Part shown: piece by piece, positions 1 through 6,709 of the stretch | How positions within the stretch are numbered: the first letter of the stretch is position 1 | Layout: each line of letters starts with the position of its first letter | Source of the DNA: Actinomycetota bacterium | GTDB lineage: Bacteria > Actinomycetota > Acidimicrobiia > IMCC26256 > PALSA-610 | Length of the DNA stretch: 9,053 nt | Reading direction: 5' to 3' | Assembly: GCA_030839005.1 (NCBI GenBank) | Contig: JAUZEM010000543.1 | Location: 1 to 9,053 of the forward strand | The notes under the pieces: model-generated | The model's database searches: none | Told to the model about the DNA's origin: nothing | What the model saw: the letters and a program-made list of their open reading frames with translations, nothing else | Translations under genes and position numbers: made by a program

Positions 1-1
1 C

Positions 2-1672
2 GCCGGCGACACGGCCCGGTCGACCATCGCGGCGCTCGTCCAGGTCCGCGTCGACCAGAAGATCGCGCCGCTCGCGCGTGCGATCACCGAGGCGACGGAG
101 GCGCGCGCCGTCGTCGTCGCCGCCGCGGACGCGGCCGAGGCGCGGGCGACGGCCGCCGCGAACGCGCTCGACGAGCTCCCGCTGCTCGAAGAGTTGACGT
201 CTTCCCTCGAAGCACACGTCGAACGCGCCACGATCGCAAAAAGGATTGCAATCGGCACCGAGATACATGCGGGTCTCGTCATCCGCACCTCCGAAGCACG
301 CGATGTGTACGTCGCCGCGCGACAGGCCGCCACCGACGCCCAGACCGTGGTCGACGAGACGAACCGCCAACATGCCCATGCCGAGCTCCGCGCGAGCCTC
401 GTCAAGGGTGAGCCGTGCCCGGTGTGCGAGCAGACGGTCGACGTAGTCCCACCCAAGCTCAGCACTGCGGCGGCAACCCGCGCGCGCAAGGCGTTGGAGA
501 CCGCTCGCCGAGCAAGCAGCACGGCCGAGACGAATGCCAATGCGATTCTTACGGAGCTGCACAAGGCCGAGGCGCAGCTCGAATCACTGCGCGAGCGTCA
601 GGACGGTCTCGACGCCAAGATCGCGGCCCGGCCCGATCGAGCTGCCCTCGAGACCACGATCGCCGGCGCGAAGGCACGGCGCGAGGAGGCCCAGACCGCG
701 CGGGCGGAGATGGCCCGGCACAAGGAGGCCGTCGCCGCCGCGAACGGTCGCGTCGAGACCGCGGAGACGAAGCTCGAAGCGGGCGAACACGCCTACCAGC
801 GTCAGCGCGATGCGGTTGTCGCCGTCGGGTTGACACCGGCGCGCCTCGTCGAGCCGAACCTGCTCGCGCGTTGGCAGGCGTTGGCGCAGTTCGCGGCGGA
901 TCATCTGGCGGAGGCCGAGAAGCGCGCCGCGCTCGCCGAGGAACAACACGCGGCTCTCACCTCCGAGCGCAGCGAGCTGTTCGGCCGACTGCGAACCCGA
1001 TCGACCGACGCCGACCTCGACACGCGCGTCACGGCTCTGCCCGATCTCGCCACCGCCGTGACCGGCGCGCACCGCGACGCGGTGCACACCGTCGAACAGG
1101 CCGAACAGCTGCTGGCCCGCGTCGCCGAGCTCGATCGTGATATCGCGGGGGCGCGCGCCGACGAGCAGGTCGCCCAGACCCTGGGCCGCCTGCTCGATCG
1201 TGGACACTTCCGGCAATGGATCGTCGACGAAGCGCTCCGGGGACTCGTCGACGGCGCGTCGGCGGTGCTCCGCCAGCTCTCGTCCGGTCAGTACTCGCTG
1301 GCCGTCACGCACGACTCCGATCTGCTCGTCGTCGACCACGTCAACGCCGACGAGACCCGGTCGGTCAACAGCCTGAGCGGGGGTGAGACGTTTCAGGCGT
1401 CGCTCGCGCTGGCGCTGGCCCTCGCCGACCGGGTCAGCGAGCTCGCGGGCAACACGACCGAGCCCCTCGAATCGATCTTCCTCGACGAGGGCTTCGGCTC
1501 GCTCGATCCCGAGACGCTCGATGTCGTCGCGGGAACGATCGAGTCGCTCACTCGCGAAAATCGCATCGTCGGTGTGGTCACGCACGTGCGCGAGCTCGCC
1601 GATCGCATGCCGGTGCGGTTCCGCGTGCGGAAGGAATCGGGTACGTCCGGCGTCACGCGCGAGGAGTCATGA
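2..1672 (+). CDS. sbcC: SbcC/Rad50-type exonuclease subunit ATPase, C-terminal part (5' end outside window)
   Basis: This is the ATPase subunit of the SbcCD (Rad50-Mre11 type) complex, which tethers and processes DNA ends and hairpins in the cytoplasm. The frame is open from base 2, so the gene begins before the window; a TTG at 194 is internal. 556 residues are visible, and family members are usually around 1000, so the N-terminal Walker A head is missing. Visible in order: Ala/Glu/Arg-rich coiled coil; a zinc-hook CPVC with cysteines at 416-418 and 425-427; the returning coiled coil to about 1150; then the C-terminal head with ABC signature LSGGE (1373-1387), Walker B IFLDE (1475-1489) followed by a GFGSLD D-loop, and the H-loop VVTH (His at 1583-1585). 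The stop overlaps the next start as ATGA, so the two genes are probably translationally coupled. SbcD should lie upstream. The head and hook motifs make the family secure. Confidence 0.93.
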   Translation, partial: AGDTARSTIAALVQVRVDQKIAPLARAITEATEARAVVVAAADAAEARATAAANALDELPLLEELTSSLEAHVERATIAKRIAIGTEIHAGLVIRTSEARDVYVAARQAATDAQTVVDETNRQHAHAELRASLVKGEPCPVCEQTVDVVPPKLSTAAATRARKALETARRASSTAETNANAILTELHKAEAQLESLRERQDGLDAKIAARPDRAALETTIAGAKARREEAQTARAEMARHKEAVAAANGRVETAETKLEAGEHAYQRQRDAVVAVGLTPARLVEPNLLARWQALAQFAADHLAEAEKRAALAEEQHAALTSERSELFGRLRTRSTDADLDTRVTALPDLATAVTGAHRDAVHTVEQAEQLLARVAELDRDIAGARADEQVAQTLGRLLDRGHFRQWIVDEALRGLVDGASAVLRQLSSGQYSLAVTHDSDLLVVDHVNADETRSVNSLSGGETFQASLALALALADRVSELAGNTTEPLESIFLDEGFGSLDPETLDVVAGTIESLTRENRIVGVVTHVRELADRMPVRFRVRKESGTSGVTREES

Positions 1673-2607
1673 GGTTCACGATCGATCCCTGGGACCCGAC
1701 GTACGGCTCGAGCGTGGAGTCCGAGCTCGTGCAATCGGCGATCGAAGCCGAGATCACGATCGAGGTCCCCGCCGAGCTCTGGGCGCCCCGCGATCCGCCC
1801 GCGCAGACCGCGATCCCGAAGGCCGTCGTCTTCGTCGACGGTGTCCGCCGTGTCGAGGCACGCGCGTGGATCGAACAGAACGAGACGGCGGTGCCGGGCA
1901 TCTTCGCTTCGTACGCGGCGGGCGCGGTGCGCTGCGACGGGGTCGCCAAGGTCGTCGACCCCATGGTCGGGCGAGGCGTGTTCGCACCAGGGGATGGCCT
2001 GGGCGACATCGACACGCGGCACGGCCGCTTCGTCGCGCATCCGACCGACGACGCGACTCCTCAGAAGCTCATGAAGTCGCTGCTGGCCGCGATGGCCGAT
2101 CTCGAGGTACGAGTCGCCGAACGCGCTCGACGCGCCGGCGACGAGTTGCTGCTCCTCGACGGTCCGCTGAAGCATCGGCGCCACGTGCCGCACGCGGTCG
2201 GAATCGTCAAGACACACGACGTGAAGTACCTCGAACCCGCGCAGGATCGCATCGTCGGCGCGCTCGAGTCCGGGCAACGAACGCCGGTGTTTCGCGTCGA
2301 TGCGCAACCGTTCAGCCGCTACTCGTGGTATGTCCGGCTGCCCGGCCCGCCGGGTGGACCGTGGGCCGGCATCGTGCGCTGCGAGGCGACCGGCGCACTC
2401 GCACCAGGAGACGTCGTCGAAGTTGCCGACGTCGTTACCTCCGTACTCCCGCCCTACGCGTCGGCTCCGCACAAGGACACCCGGGCGCCGCAAAACCTGT
2501 ATCCGATCGGCGGTCTCGAGCGCGAGCTGCGCCACCGGCTCGGCGATGCGGCCGTCGTCTATCGCGCGCTGCGCCGGGCCAGCTCCGTCACCACGTCTGC
2601 TGCGTAG
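1669..2607 (+). CDS. NurA-family nuclease-like protein, partner of SbcC
   Basis: The 312-residue product most resembles the NurA family, 5'-3' nucleases that work with the HerA translocase and Mre11-Rad50 in DNA end resection. Supporting motifs are an early VFVDG (Asp57, where NurA has its first metal-binding Asp in a DG motif), LLLDGPL at 161-167, GIVK at 178-181, and a C-terminal block HKDTRAPQNLYPIGGLE at 269-285 that resembles the family's end block with a conserved His/Asp. There is no signal peptide or membrane segment, consistent with a cytoplasmic enzyme. The ATG overlaps the sbcC stop (ATGA). A GAGGAG lies only two bases upstream of the ATG, too close to be an ideal Shine-Dalgarno site, so coupling to sbcC translation is likely. 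The SbcC neighbour strengthens the assignment, because NurA and Rad50 genes cluster in archaea. The identification rests on motif recognition, not a search. The alternative is an uncharacterised RNase H-fold protein. Confidence 0.7.
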   Translation: MRFTIDPWDPTYGSSVESELVQSAIEAEITIEVPAELWAPRDPPAQTAIPKAVVFVDGVRRVEARAWIEQNETAVPGIFASYAAGAVRCDGVAKVVDPMVGRGVFAPGDGLGDIDTRHGRFVAHPTDDATPQKLMKSLLAAMADLEVRVAERARRAGDELLLLDGPLKHRRHVPHAVGIVKTHDVKYLEPAQDRIVGALESGQRTPVFRVDAQPFSRYSWYVRLPGPPGGPWAGIVRCEATGALAPGDVVEVADVVTSVLPPYASAPHKDTRAPQNLYPIGGLERELRHRLGDAAVVYRALRRASSVTTSAA

Positions 2608-2632
2608 GCGACACCCGAAACGAGCAGAACTA

Positions 2633-2707
2633 TGGAGGCGGCGGCGGGAATCGAACCCGCGTGAAAGGTTTTGCAGACCTCTGCCTGTGCCACTCGGCTA
2701 CGCCGCC
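2633..2707 (-). tRNA. tRNA-Cys (anticodon GCA), CCA encoded
   Basis: A complete cloverleaf reads on the - strand. The acceptor stem GGCGGCG (2707-2701) pairs perfectly with CGCCGCC (2643-2637). The D-stem GCC/GGC is 2698-2696 with 2685-2683. The anticodon stem GAGGT/ACCTT is 2681-2677 with 2669-2665, including one G-T pair at its base. The seven-base loop is CTGCAAA with anticodon GCA at 2674-2672. The variable loop is four bases (2664-2661). The T-arm is GCGGG-TTCGATT-CCCGC in gene sense, so its stem is 2660-2656 with 2648-2644. The discriminator is T (2636), the usual base for cysteine tRNAs, and the CCA end is encoded (2635-2633). The gene converges with the nuclease gene, whose stop is 25 bases away. 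Confidence 0.97.
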
Positions 2708-2717
2708 GGAGCGTGCA

Positions 2718-2723
2718 ATCCTA
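2718..2723 (-). promoter_or_regulatory. Possible -10 element for tRNA-Cys
   Basis: On the - strand the sequence reads TAGGAT, matching the TAnnnT pattern of a sigma-70-type -10 box, ten bases before the first tRNA nucleotide. Transcription would begin a few bases before the mature 5' end. I see no convincing -35 box at the usual distance, so this is tentative. Confidence 0.4.
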
Positions 2724-2854
2724 CCCGAGGGCTTCGATTTCCTCTGCCGCCGTTACCCGTCGCGTTCCGCGCCGTGCACCGCGGCGCGACACGTCCCGCA
2801 CGTCGCCGGCCTCGGGGCTCGACCGCTACAGTCGCCGCTTCGACCGCATACCTC

Positions 2855-2860
2855 GGGGAG
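2855..2860 (+). promoter_or_regulatory. Ribosome binding site deciding the ATG at 2867
   Basis: GGGGAG sits six bases before the ATG at 2867. The reading frame is open much further upstream, back to 2300, but that extension would run through the tRNA gene and the nuclease gene. The site fixes the start at 2867. Confidence 0.75.
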
Positions 2861-2866
2861 CTCTGG

Positions 2867-4267
2867 ATGACCGTCCGGGTGTTGGGCGTCGGGGCCGCCG
2901 CGCCGGAACTGCGCCTGCGCGCCGCCGACGTCGGCGCCGCATGGGGCCGCGGCGGCCGCGGCGAGGTGGCAGTCTGCGCGCCCGATGAGGACACGTTGAC
3001 CCTCGCGTGGCAGGCCGCCGATCGCGCGCTCGCCGCCGCCGGGGTCGAGTCCGGTCAGATCGATGCCCTCTACTGGGGAACGAGCCGGCCACCGTTCGCC
3101 GAGGGCCCGAGCTTCGCGTTCCTGGCCGCCTCGCTGAGCTTGGCGGCGACGGTCGGGGGCGCGCTCTGCGCGGGATCCACGCACGCGGGCATGGAAGCCC
3201 TCGCGGCGGGCACCGACGCGATCTCGGCCGGCTCCGCGCGCGTCGCGCTCGTCATCGCGTCCGACGCGTTGCGGCCCGGCCCCGGAACCGGCTTCGAAGC
3301 GCGCTGCGGCGCCGGCGCGGCCGCGCTCGTCCTGGCCGTCGACGGTCCCGTCACCGCGACGATCGGCGCGCGAGTCACGCGTACACGGCCGTTCCTCGAC
3401 CGCTACCGCGGCGACGGCGAGGTCGACAACCGCGACATGTACGACGCCCGGCTCTTCCGGGAGCAGATTTTCCTGCCGGTCGTGCGCGATGTCGCCGAGA
3501 ACCTCGCGGCGTTCGACGTGCGCGCGTGGTCGCTGCCCGACCCCGACGGCCGGCTCGGAGCCGTGCTGGCGCGCGACGTGCGCGCGCCCATCACGACATC
3601 GAGCACGATTTACGGCGCGATCGGCGACGCGGGTGCGGCCGCCGCGCTGCTCGGCGGTATCGCCGCGCTCGACGCGGCCGGGCTCGTCGCGATCGTCGGC
3701 ACCGGAGGCGGGCGCACCACGGGCGTGCTCGTCAATGCCGAAACGCCTGTCCCCGGCGCCGCCCTCACTGCGGACGCGATCTCCGGCGGCCGGCCGGCGA
3801 GCTACGCCGAAGCGTTGCGCGCACGCGGACAGCTGCGGCCGGTGGGTGAGACGATCCCGATGGGCGTCCCGCCCGAGAGCGCGATGTTCGTGCGCGGCGC
3901 GGACGAGATGCTCGGACTGCTGGGAGGCCGGTGCGTCGATTGCGGCACGATCAGCACACCGCCGTCGATCCATCCGCATTGCATCAACTGCGGCGGCCCG
4001 AAGCTCGAGCCGGTGGCGCTGGCGCGTCACGGCCGCGTGCACACGTTCGTCGTCAACCAGACGATGCCGGCCCCGTTCGTCGCGCCGTTGCCGATCGTGG
4101 TGCTCGACATGGACGACGGCGCCCGCTTGATGCTGCAGGCGATCGGCGACGGCTCCGACATCGAGATCGGGCGGCAGGTCGCGCTCGTGCTGCGGAAGTA
4201 CGCGCACGAGCGCGGCGTTCCCGTCTACGGCTTCAAGGCCCAACCGAAGAAGGAAGTCGCCTCGTGA
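2867..4267 (+). CDS. HMG-CoA synthase-like (thiolase fold) and DUF35/OB-fold zinc-ribbon fusion protein
   Basis: The 466-residue protein has two parts. Residues 1 to about 330 have the thiolase/KAS III fold and resemble archaeal-type HMG-CoA synthases: a PDEDT segment at 39-43, an ALYWG strand at 67-71, a candidate nucleophile Cys101 in LCAGSTHAG, and a C-terminal GDAGAA loop near 253. Residues about 340-460 form a DUF35 module: a rubredoxin-like zinc ribbon (Cys356, 359, 372, 375) followed by an OB fold that in studied systems binds acyl-CoA and bridges thiolase-type enzymes. The catalytic Glu and His of true HMG-CoA synthases do not seem to be present (Ser73 and Pro224 by eye), so an HMG-CoA-forming activity should not be assumed. 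The thiolase gene follows after 13 bases, and the two proteins probably form a complex. Alternative roles are a scaffold, an acyl transferase or a non-standard Claisen enzyme. The domain assignment is strong; the reaction is unknown. Confidence 0.85.
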   Translation: MTVRVLGVGAAAPELRLRAADVGAAWGRGGRGEVAVCAPDEDTLTLAWQAADRALAAAGVESGQIDALYWGTSRPPFAEGPSFAFLAASLSLAATVGGALCAGSTHAGMEALAAGTDAISAGSARVALVIASDALRPGPGTGFEARCGAGAAALVLAVDGPVTATIGARVTRTRPFLDRYRGDGEVDNRDMYDARLFREQIFLPVVRDVAENLAAFDVRAWSLPDPDGRLGAVLARDVRAPITTSSTIYGAIGDAGAAAALLGGIAALDAAGLVAIVGTGGGRTTGVLVNAETPVPGAALTADAISGGRPASYAEALRARGQLRPVGETIPMGVPPESAMFVRGADEMLGLLGGRCVDCGTISTPPSIHPHCINCGGPKLEPVALARHGRVHTFVVNQTMPAPFVAPLPIVVLDMDDGARLMLQAIGDGSDIEIGRQVALVLRKYAHERGVPVYGFKAQPKKEVAS

Positions 4268-4290
4268 GTTGGAGACAGTCGTGAGTTGGA
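4264..4290 (+). repeat. Short tandem duplication at a gene junction, with a six-codon minigene
   Basis: GTGAGTTGGA occurs twice, at 4264-4273 and 4281-4290, with a period of 17 bases. The first copy carries the stop of the upstream gene (TGA 4265-4267) inside a GTGA. The second copy carries the thiolase start (GTG 4281) inside another GTGA. Reading from the first GTG gives a minigene, 4264-4284, encoding MSWRQS; the thiolase begins MSWNKV. This suggests a duplicated start region. Confidence 0.7.
4271..4274 (+). promoter_or_regulatory. Ribosome binding site deciding the GTG at 4281
   Basis: GGAG lies six bases before GTG 4281, good spacing for that start. An in-frame TTG at 4269 would add four residues but has no comparable site and overlaps this one, so GTG 4281 is preferred. 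Confidence 0.7.
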
Positions 4291-5465
4291 ACAAGGTCGC
4301 CGTCGTCGGGGCCGGACTCATCAAGATGGGCGAGCTGTTCGAGCAGAGCTACGAACAAATGGCCGCGGGCGCGTTCGACGCCGCGGTCGCCAGTGTCGAC
4401 AAGGGATTCGAACCGCACCAGGTGGATGCCGCGTTCGTCGCTACGCAGCGCGGCACGCTGTGGGGCCAGGAGGGCATCGGCGGCAACACCATCCCGACGG
4501 CAATCGGTCTCGCGGGTATCCCGTGCACCCGGATCGAGAACGCGTGCCCCTCCGGTTCCGACGCGTTCCGTGTTGGTGCGATGGCGGTGGCGAGCGGCGT
4601 GCACGACGTCGTGCTCGTGATCGGTGTCGAGAAGATGCGCGACAAGTCGTCGGAGGAGGGGTTGCTCTCGCGCGCCGCGGCCGGACATCCGATCTTCACC
4701 CGGGGCGAGACGGCACCGGTGCTGTTCGCGCCCTTCGCGACCCGCCACATGCACGAGTTCGGCACCACGCGCGAGATGCTCGCTTCGGTCGCGGTGAAGA
4801 ACCACTACAACGGCGCGCGCGATCCGTACGCGCATTTCCAGAACGAGATCACGGTCGACGACGTGTTGAAGTCGCCGTCCGTGTGCCATCCGCTGCATCT
4901 GCTCGACTGCTGCCCGCAGACCGACGGCGCCGCGGCGGTCCTGCTCGTCAATGCGGAGCGAGTCCGTGAGTTCACCGACAAGCCCGTTTACGCGGCCGGG
5001 TTCGGTGTGGCAACCGATCATCCATACCTGCACGAGAAGGACAGCTTCACCGAGATCAAGGTCACACGGATGGCATCGCAGCGCGCGTATGCCATGGCCG
5101 GGGTCGGGCCGGGCGACATCGACTGCGCCGAGGTGCACGACTGCTTCACCATCACCGAGATCCTCGACATCGAAGACCTCGGCTTCTTCGACAAGGGAGA
5201 CGGCGGGCGCGCGAGCCTCGAGGGCGACACGTCGCTCACCGGACGCATCCCGGTCAACACCAGCGGAGGCCTGCTCGCGAAAGGGCACCCGATCGGTGCC
5301 ACCGGCGTCGCCCAGATCACCGAGTGTTGGTGGCAATTGCGCGGCGAGGCCGGCGAGCGTCAGGTCGAGACCCGAAACGGCTACGCCCTGCAACACAATG
5401 CGGGCGGGCGCGGCTCGGGCGTCGCCGTCGTCAACATCCTGACGAACCGAACGGACACGTCATGA
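4281..5465 (+). CDS. SCP-x-type thiolase (acetyl-CoA acetyltransferase-like)
   Basis: This 394-residue protein belongs to the thiolase superfamily, SCP-x-like branch, which cleaves or forms C-C bonds of acyl-CoA thioesters (thiolytic or retro-aldol/Claisen type) in the cytoplasm. The nucleophile is Cys89 in ENACPSGSDAF. VHDCF at 285-289 is the typical SCP-x motif. GHPIGATG at 335-342 supplies the catalytic His336. The C-terminal region has HNAGG (372-376) where classical degradative thiolases have a CxGG motif, as is usual in this branch. Length is normal for a thiolase without the SCP2 lipid-binding domain. The preceding gene ends with a DUF35 module, the usual partner of such thiolases, so the active form is probably a hetero-oligomer. 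The next gene overlaps by four bases. The substrate is unknown; lipid or sterol side-chain intermediates are plausible from context. Confidence 0.9.
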   Translation: MSWNKVAVVGAGLIKMGELFEQSYEQMAAGAFDAAVASVDKGFEPHQVDAAFVATQRGTLWGQEGIGGNTIPTAIGLAGIPCTRIENACPSGSDAFRVGAMAVASGVHDVVLVIGVEKMRDKSSEEGLLSRAAAGHPIFTRGETAPVLFAPFATRHMHEFGTTREMLASVAVKNHYNGARDPYAHFQNEITVDDVLKSPSVCHPLHLLDCCPQTDGAAAVLLVNAERVREFTDKPVYAAGFGVATDHPYLHEKDSFTEIKVTRMASQRAYAMAGVGPGDIDCAEVHDCFTITEILDIEDLGFFDKGDGGRASLEGDTSLTGRIPVNTSGGLLAKGHPIGATGVAQITECWWQLRGEAGERQVETRNGYALQHNAGGRGSGVAVVNILTNRTDTS

Positions 5466-6271
5466 CCCAGACCGACCTCCGCGTCGAGCGCGACACCGAC
5501 GGCGTGGGCCGCATCGTGCTCGATCGTCCGGAGGCGAAGAACGCGCTGACGATCGGGATGCGCGACGGCATCATCCACGCGATCCGAGAGTTCCGCGTCG
5601 ACCCCCTCGTGCGAGTGGTGCTCATCACCGGAGAGGGCGACGCGTTCTGCGCCGGCATGGATCTCTCCGCCTCGACCGTTTCGCAAGCCGCCGAACCCGG
5701 ATTCAACCCGCGAACGACGTCGGAGGCGCTGCGGGCCGGCGTGCAGAACTTCATCCGCGAGCTCTGGGAGCTGGACAAGCCGACCATCGCCGCAGTGAAC
5801 GGAGCGGCCGTCGGGCCCGGCGCCCATCTCGCGCTCGCATGCGATTTCGTGTTCGTCCATCCCCGCACGCGCTTCATCTGGTCGTTCGCGAAATGGGGAC
5901 TCGTTGCCGACGCCGGCGGCGCGTACCTCCTTCCTCGCCTCGTCGGCCTGGCCCGCGCCAAGGCGATGCTGCTGCTCGGTGAGGGCGCCACCGGCGCGGA
6001 GGCCGTCGACCTCGGGCTCGCGTACCGGTGCGTCGACGACCCCGACGCATTGCTGAGCGAGGCGGTTGCGGTGGCGCACAAGCTCGCCGCGGGCCCGACC
6101 CGTTCCCTCGGACTCTCGAAGCGACTGCTCAATACTTCGTTCGAATCCGATCTGCCGAGCTCGCTCGAGCTCGAGGCGCATTTCCAGGCCCTCGCCACGT
6201 CGTCGCCCGATCTCGTCGAGGGCATGGCCGCGTTCCGCGACAAGCGCGACGCGAAGTTCACCGGCGAGTGA
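5462..6271 (+). CDS. Enoyl-CoA hydratase/isomerase family protein (crotonase fold), PaaG-like active site
   Basis: The 269-residue protein is a crotonase-superfamily member acting on acyl-CoA thioesters. The oxyanion-hole segments are visible: AFCAGMDL (61-68) and NGAAVGPGAHLALACDF (113-129). The two glutamates of true enoyl-CoA hydratases appear to be missing. The first position, in the GPGAHLA segment, is around His122. The second region reads KWGLVADAGG with Asp150, a pattern typical of PaaG-like isomerases, where an Asp at this place is catalytic. A double-bond isomerase or other crotonase reaction is therefore at least as likely as simple hydration. The ATG overlaps the thiolase stop (ATGA) and lacks a strong Shine-Dalgarno site, indicating coupled translation. 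The frame is open upstream to 5324, but that stretch lies inside the thiolase gene. The C-terminal FRDKRDAKF (258-266) is a usual family ending. Confidence 0.9.
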   Translation: MTQTDLRVERDTDGVGRIVLDRPEAKNALTIGMRDGIIHAIREFRVDPLVRVVLITGEGDAFCAGMDLSASTVSQAAEPGFNPRTTSEALRAGVQNFIRELWELDKPTIAAVNGAAVGPGAHLALACDFVFVHPRTRFIWSFAKWGLVADAGGAYLLPRLVGLARAKAMLLLGEGATGAEAVDLGLAYRCVDDPDALLSEAVAVAHKLAAGPTRSLGLSKRLLNTSFESDLPSSLELEAHFQALATSSPDLVEGMAAFRDKRDAKFTGE

Positions 6272-6708
6272 GCGAGCTCGGCCGCATCCAGCGAGTCGCC
6301 GCGTACAACCTCTGTCTCGACTCCGACGATCGCTTGCTTGTGGTCCGTCTGTCGGCGAGAACCGAGGCGCCGGGATCGTGGACGTTGCCGGGTGGCGGCG
6401 TGGAGTTCGGCGAGCATCCCGAGGCCGCGGCGCGGCGAGAGCTCCGCGAGGAGACGGGACTGGTCGGGCAGACCGCAGAGCTTCTCGCCGTCGACTCCGT
6501 GCACCGCGCCGCGCGCAACGGCGGAGACGAGTTCGACTACCACGCCATCCGCATCTTCTACCGGACCACGATCGTGGGCGGTGAGCTCGCGCACGAGGCC
6601 GACGGATCGACTGACCAAGCCGCGTGGTGCACACGCAGGGAGCTGGCGACGATGCCACTCGTCTCGACGAGCGAGCTCGGCGTGCGGCTGGCCTACGCGC
6701 CCTCCTAA
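6268..6708 (+). CDS. Nudix hydrolase
   Basis: The 146-residue protein has a complete Nudix box at 43-65, G-x5-E-x7-RELREETGL, with metal-binding glutamates Glu58, Glu61 and Glu62. Nudix enzymes hydrolyse nucleoside diphosphates linked to another moiety. The closest type by eye is the small MutT/ADP-ribose-pyrophosphatase-like group (SWTLPGGGVEFGE at 37-49). I do not see the extended motif that marks CoA-pyrophosphatases, so the substrate stays open. The start is GTG 6268, overlapping the crotonase stop as GTGA; the frame continues upstream within the crotonase gene, but the residues there look like an out-of-frame shadow and do not match the family. The overlap makes it part of the lipid operon, although its link to acyl-CoA metabolism is not obvious. 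Confidence 0.92.
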   Translation: MSELGRIQRVAAYNLCLDSDDRLLVVRLSARTEAPGSWTLPGGGVEFGEHPEAAARRELREETGLVGQTAELLAVDSVHRAARNGGDEFDYHAIRIFYRTTIVGGELAHEADGSTDQAAWCTRRELATMPLVSTSELGVRLAYAPS

Positions 6709-6709
6709 C

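Larger units (their letters stand above)
2708..2866. other. Intergenic region between tRNA-Cys and the lipid operon
   Basis: These 159 bases separate two divergent units, the tRNA (-) and the HMGS-like/DUF35 gene (+). A TACAGT at 2827-2832 is a possible + strand -10 box and would give a leader of about 30 bases before the ATG at 2867; its -35 region is poor. A GC-rich inverted repeat (CGCGCCG at 2768-2774, CGGCGCG at 2782-2788, seven-base loop) could form a hairpin, but it has no T-run and such repeats arise easily at this GC content. No credible small gene is visible. Confidence 0.4.

Noticed and set aside
194..1672. TTG at 194 as the start of the SbcC-type protein
   Set aside because: The frame is open back to base 2 with coiled-coil-like sequence in the same style, and the family needs an N-terminal head; the gene is simply cut by the window edge.
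2300..2866. N-terminal extension of the HMGS-like protein
   Set aside because: It would read through the nuclease gene and the tRNA; the GGGGAG site and the family-like N-terminus MTVRVLGVG support the ATG at 2867.
1383..2870. Long + strand frame of about 495 codons crossing sbcC, the nuclease gene and the tRNA
   Set aside because: Its product is Arg/Ser-rich without motifs, as expected for an out-of-frame reading of high-GC DNA, and it overlaps well-supported genes.
2753..4324. 523-codon - strand frame opposite the HMGS-like/DUF35 gene
   Set aside because: Low-complexity Arg/Ala/Gly composition without motifs; the + strand carries the zinc-ribbon and thiolase-fold motifs.
5381..6658. Overlapping - strand frames opposite the crotonase and Nudix genes (also 5431-6618)
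   Set aside because: No recognisable motifs; the crotonase and Nudix motifs on the + strand explain the region.
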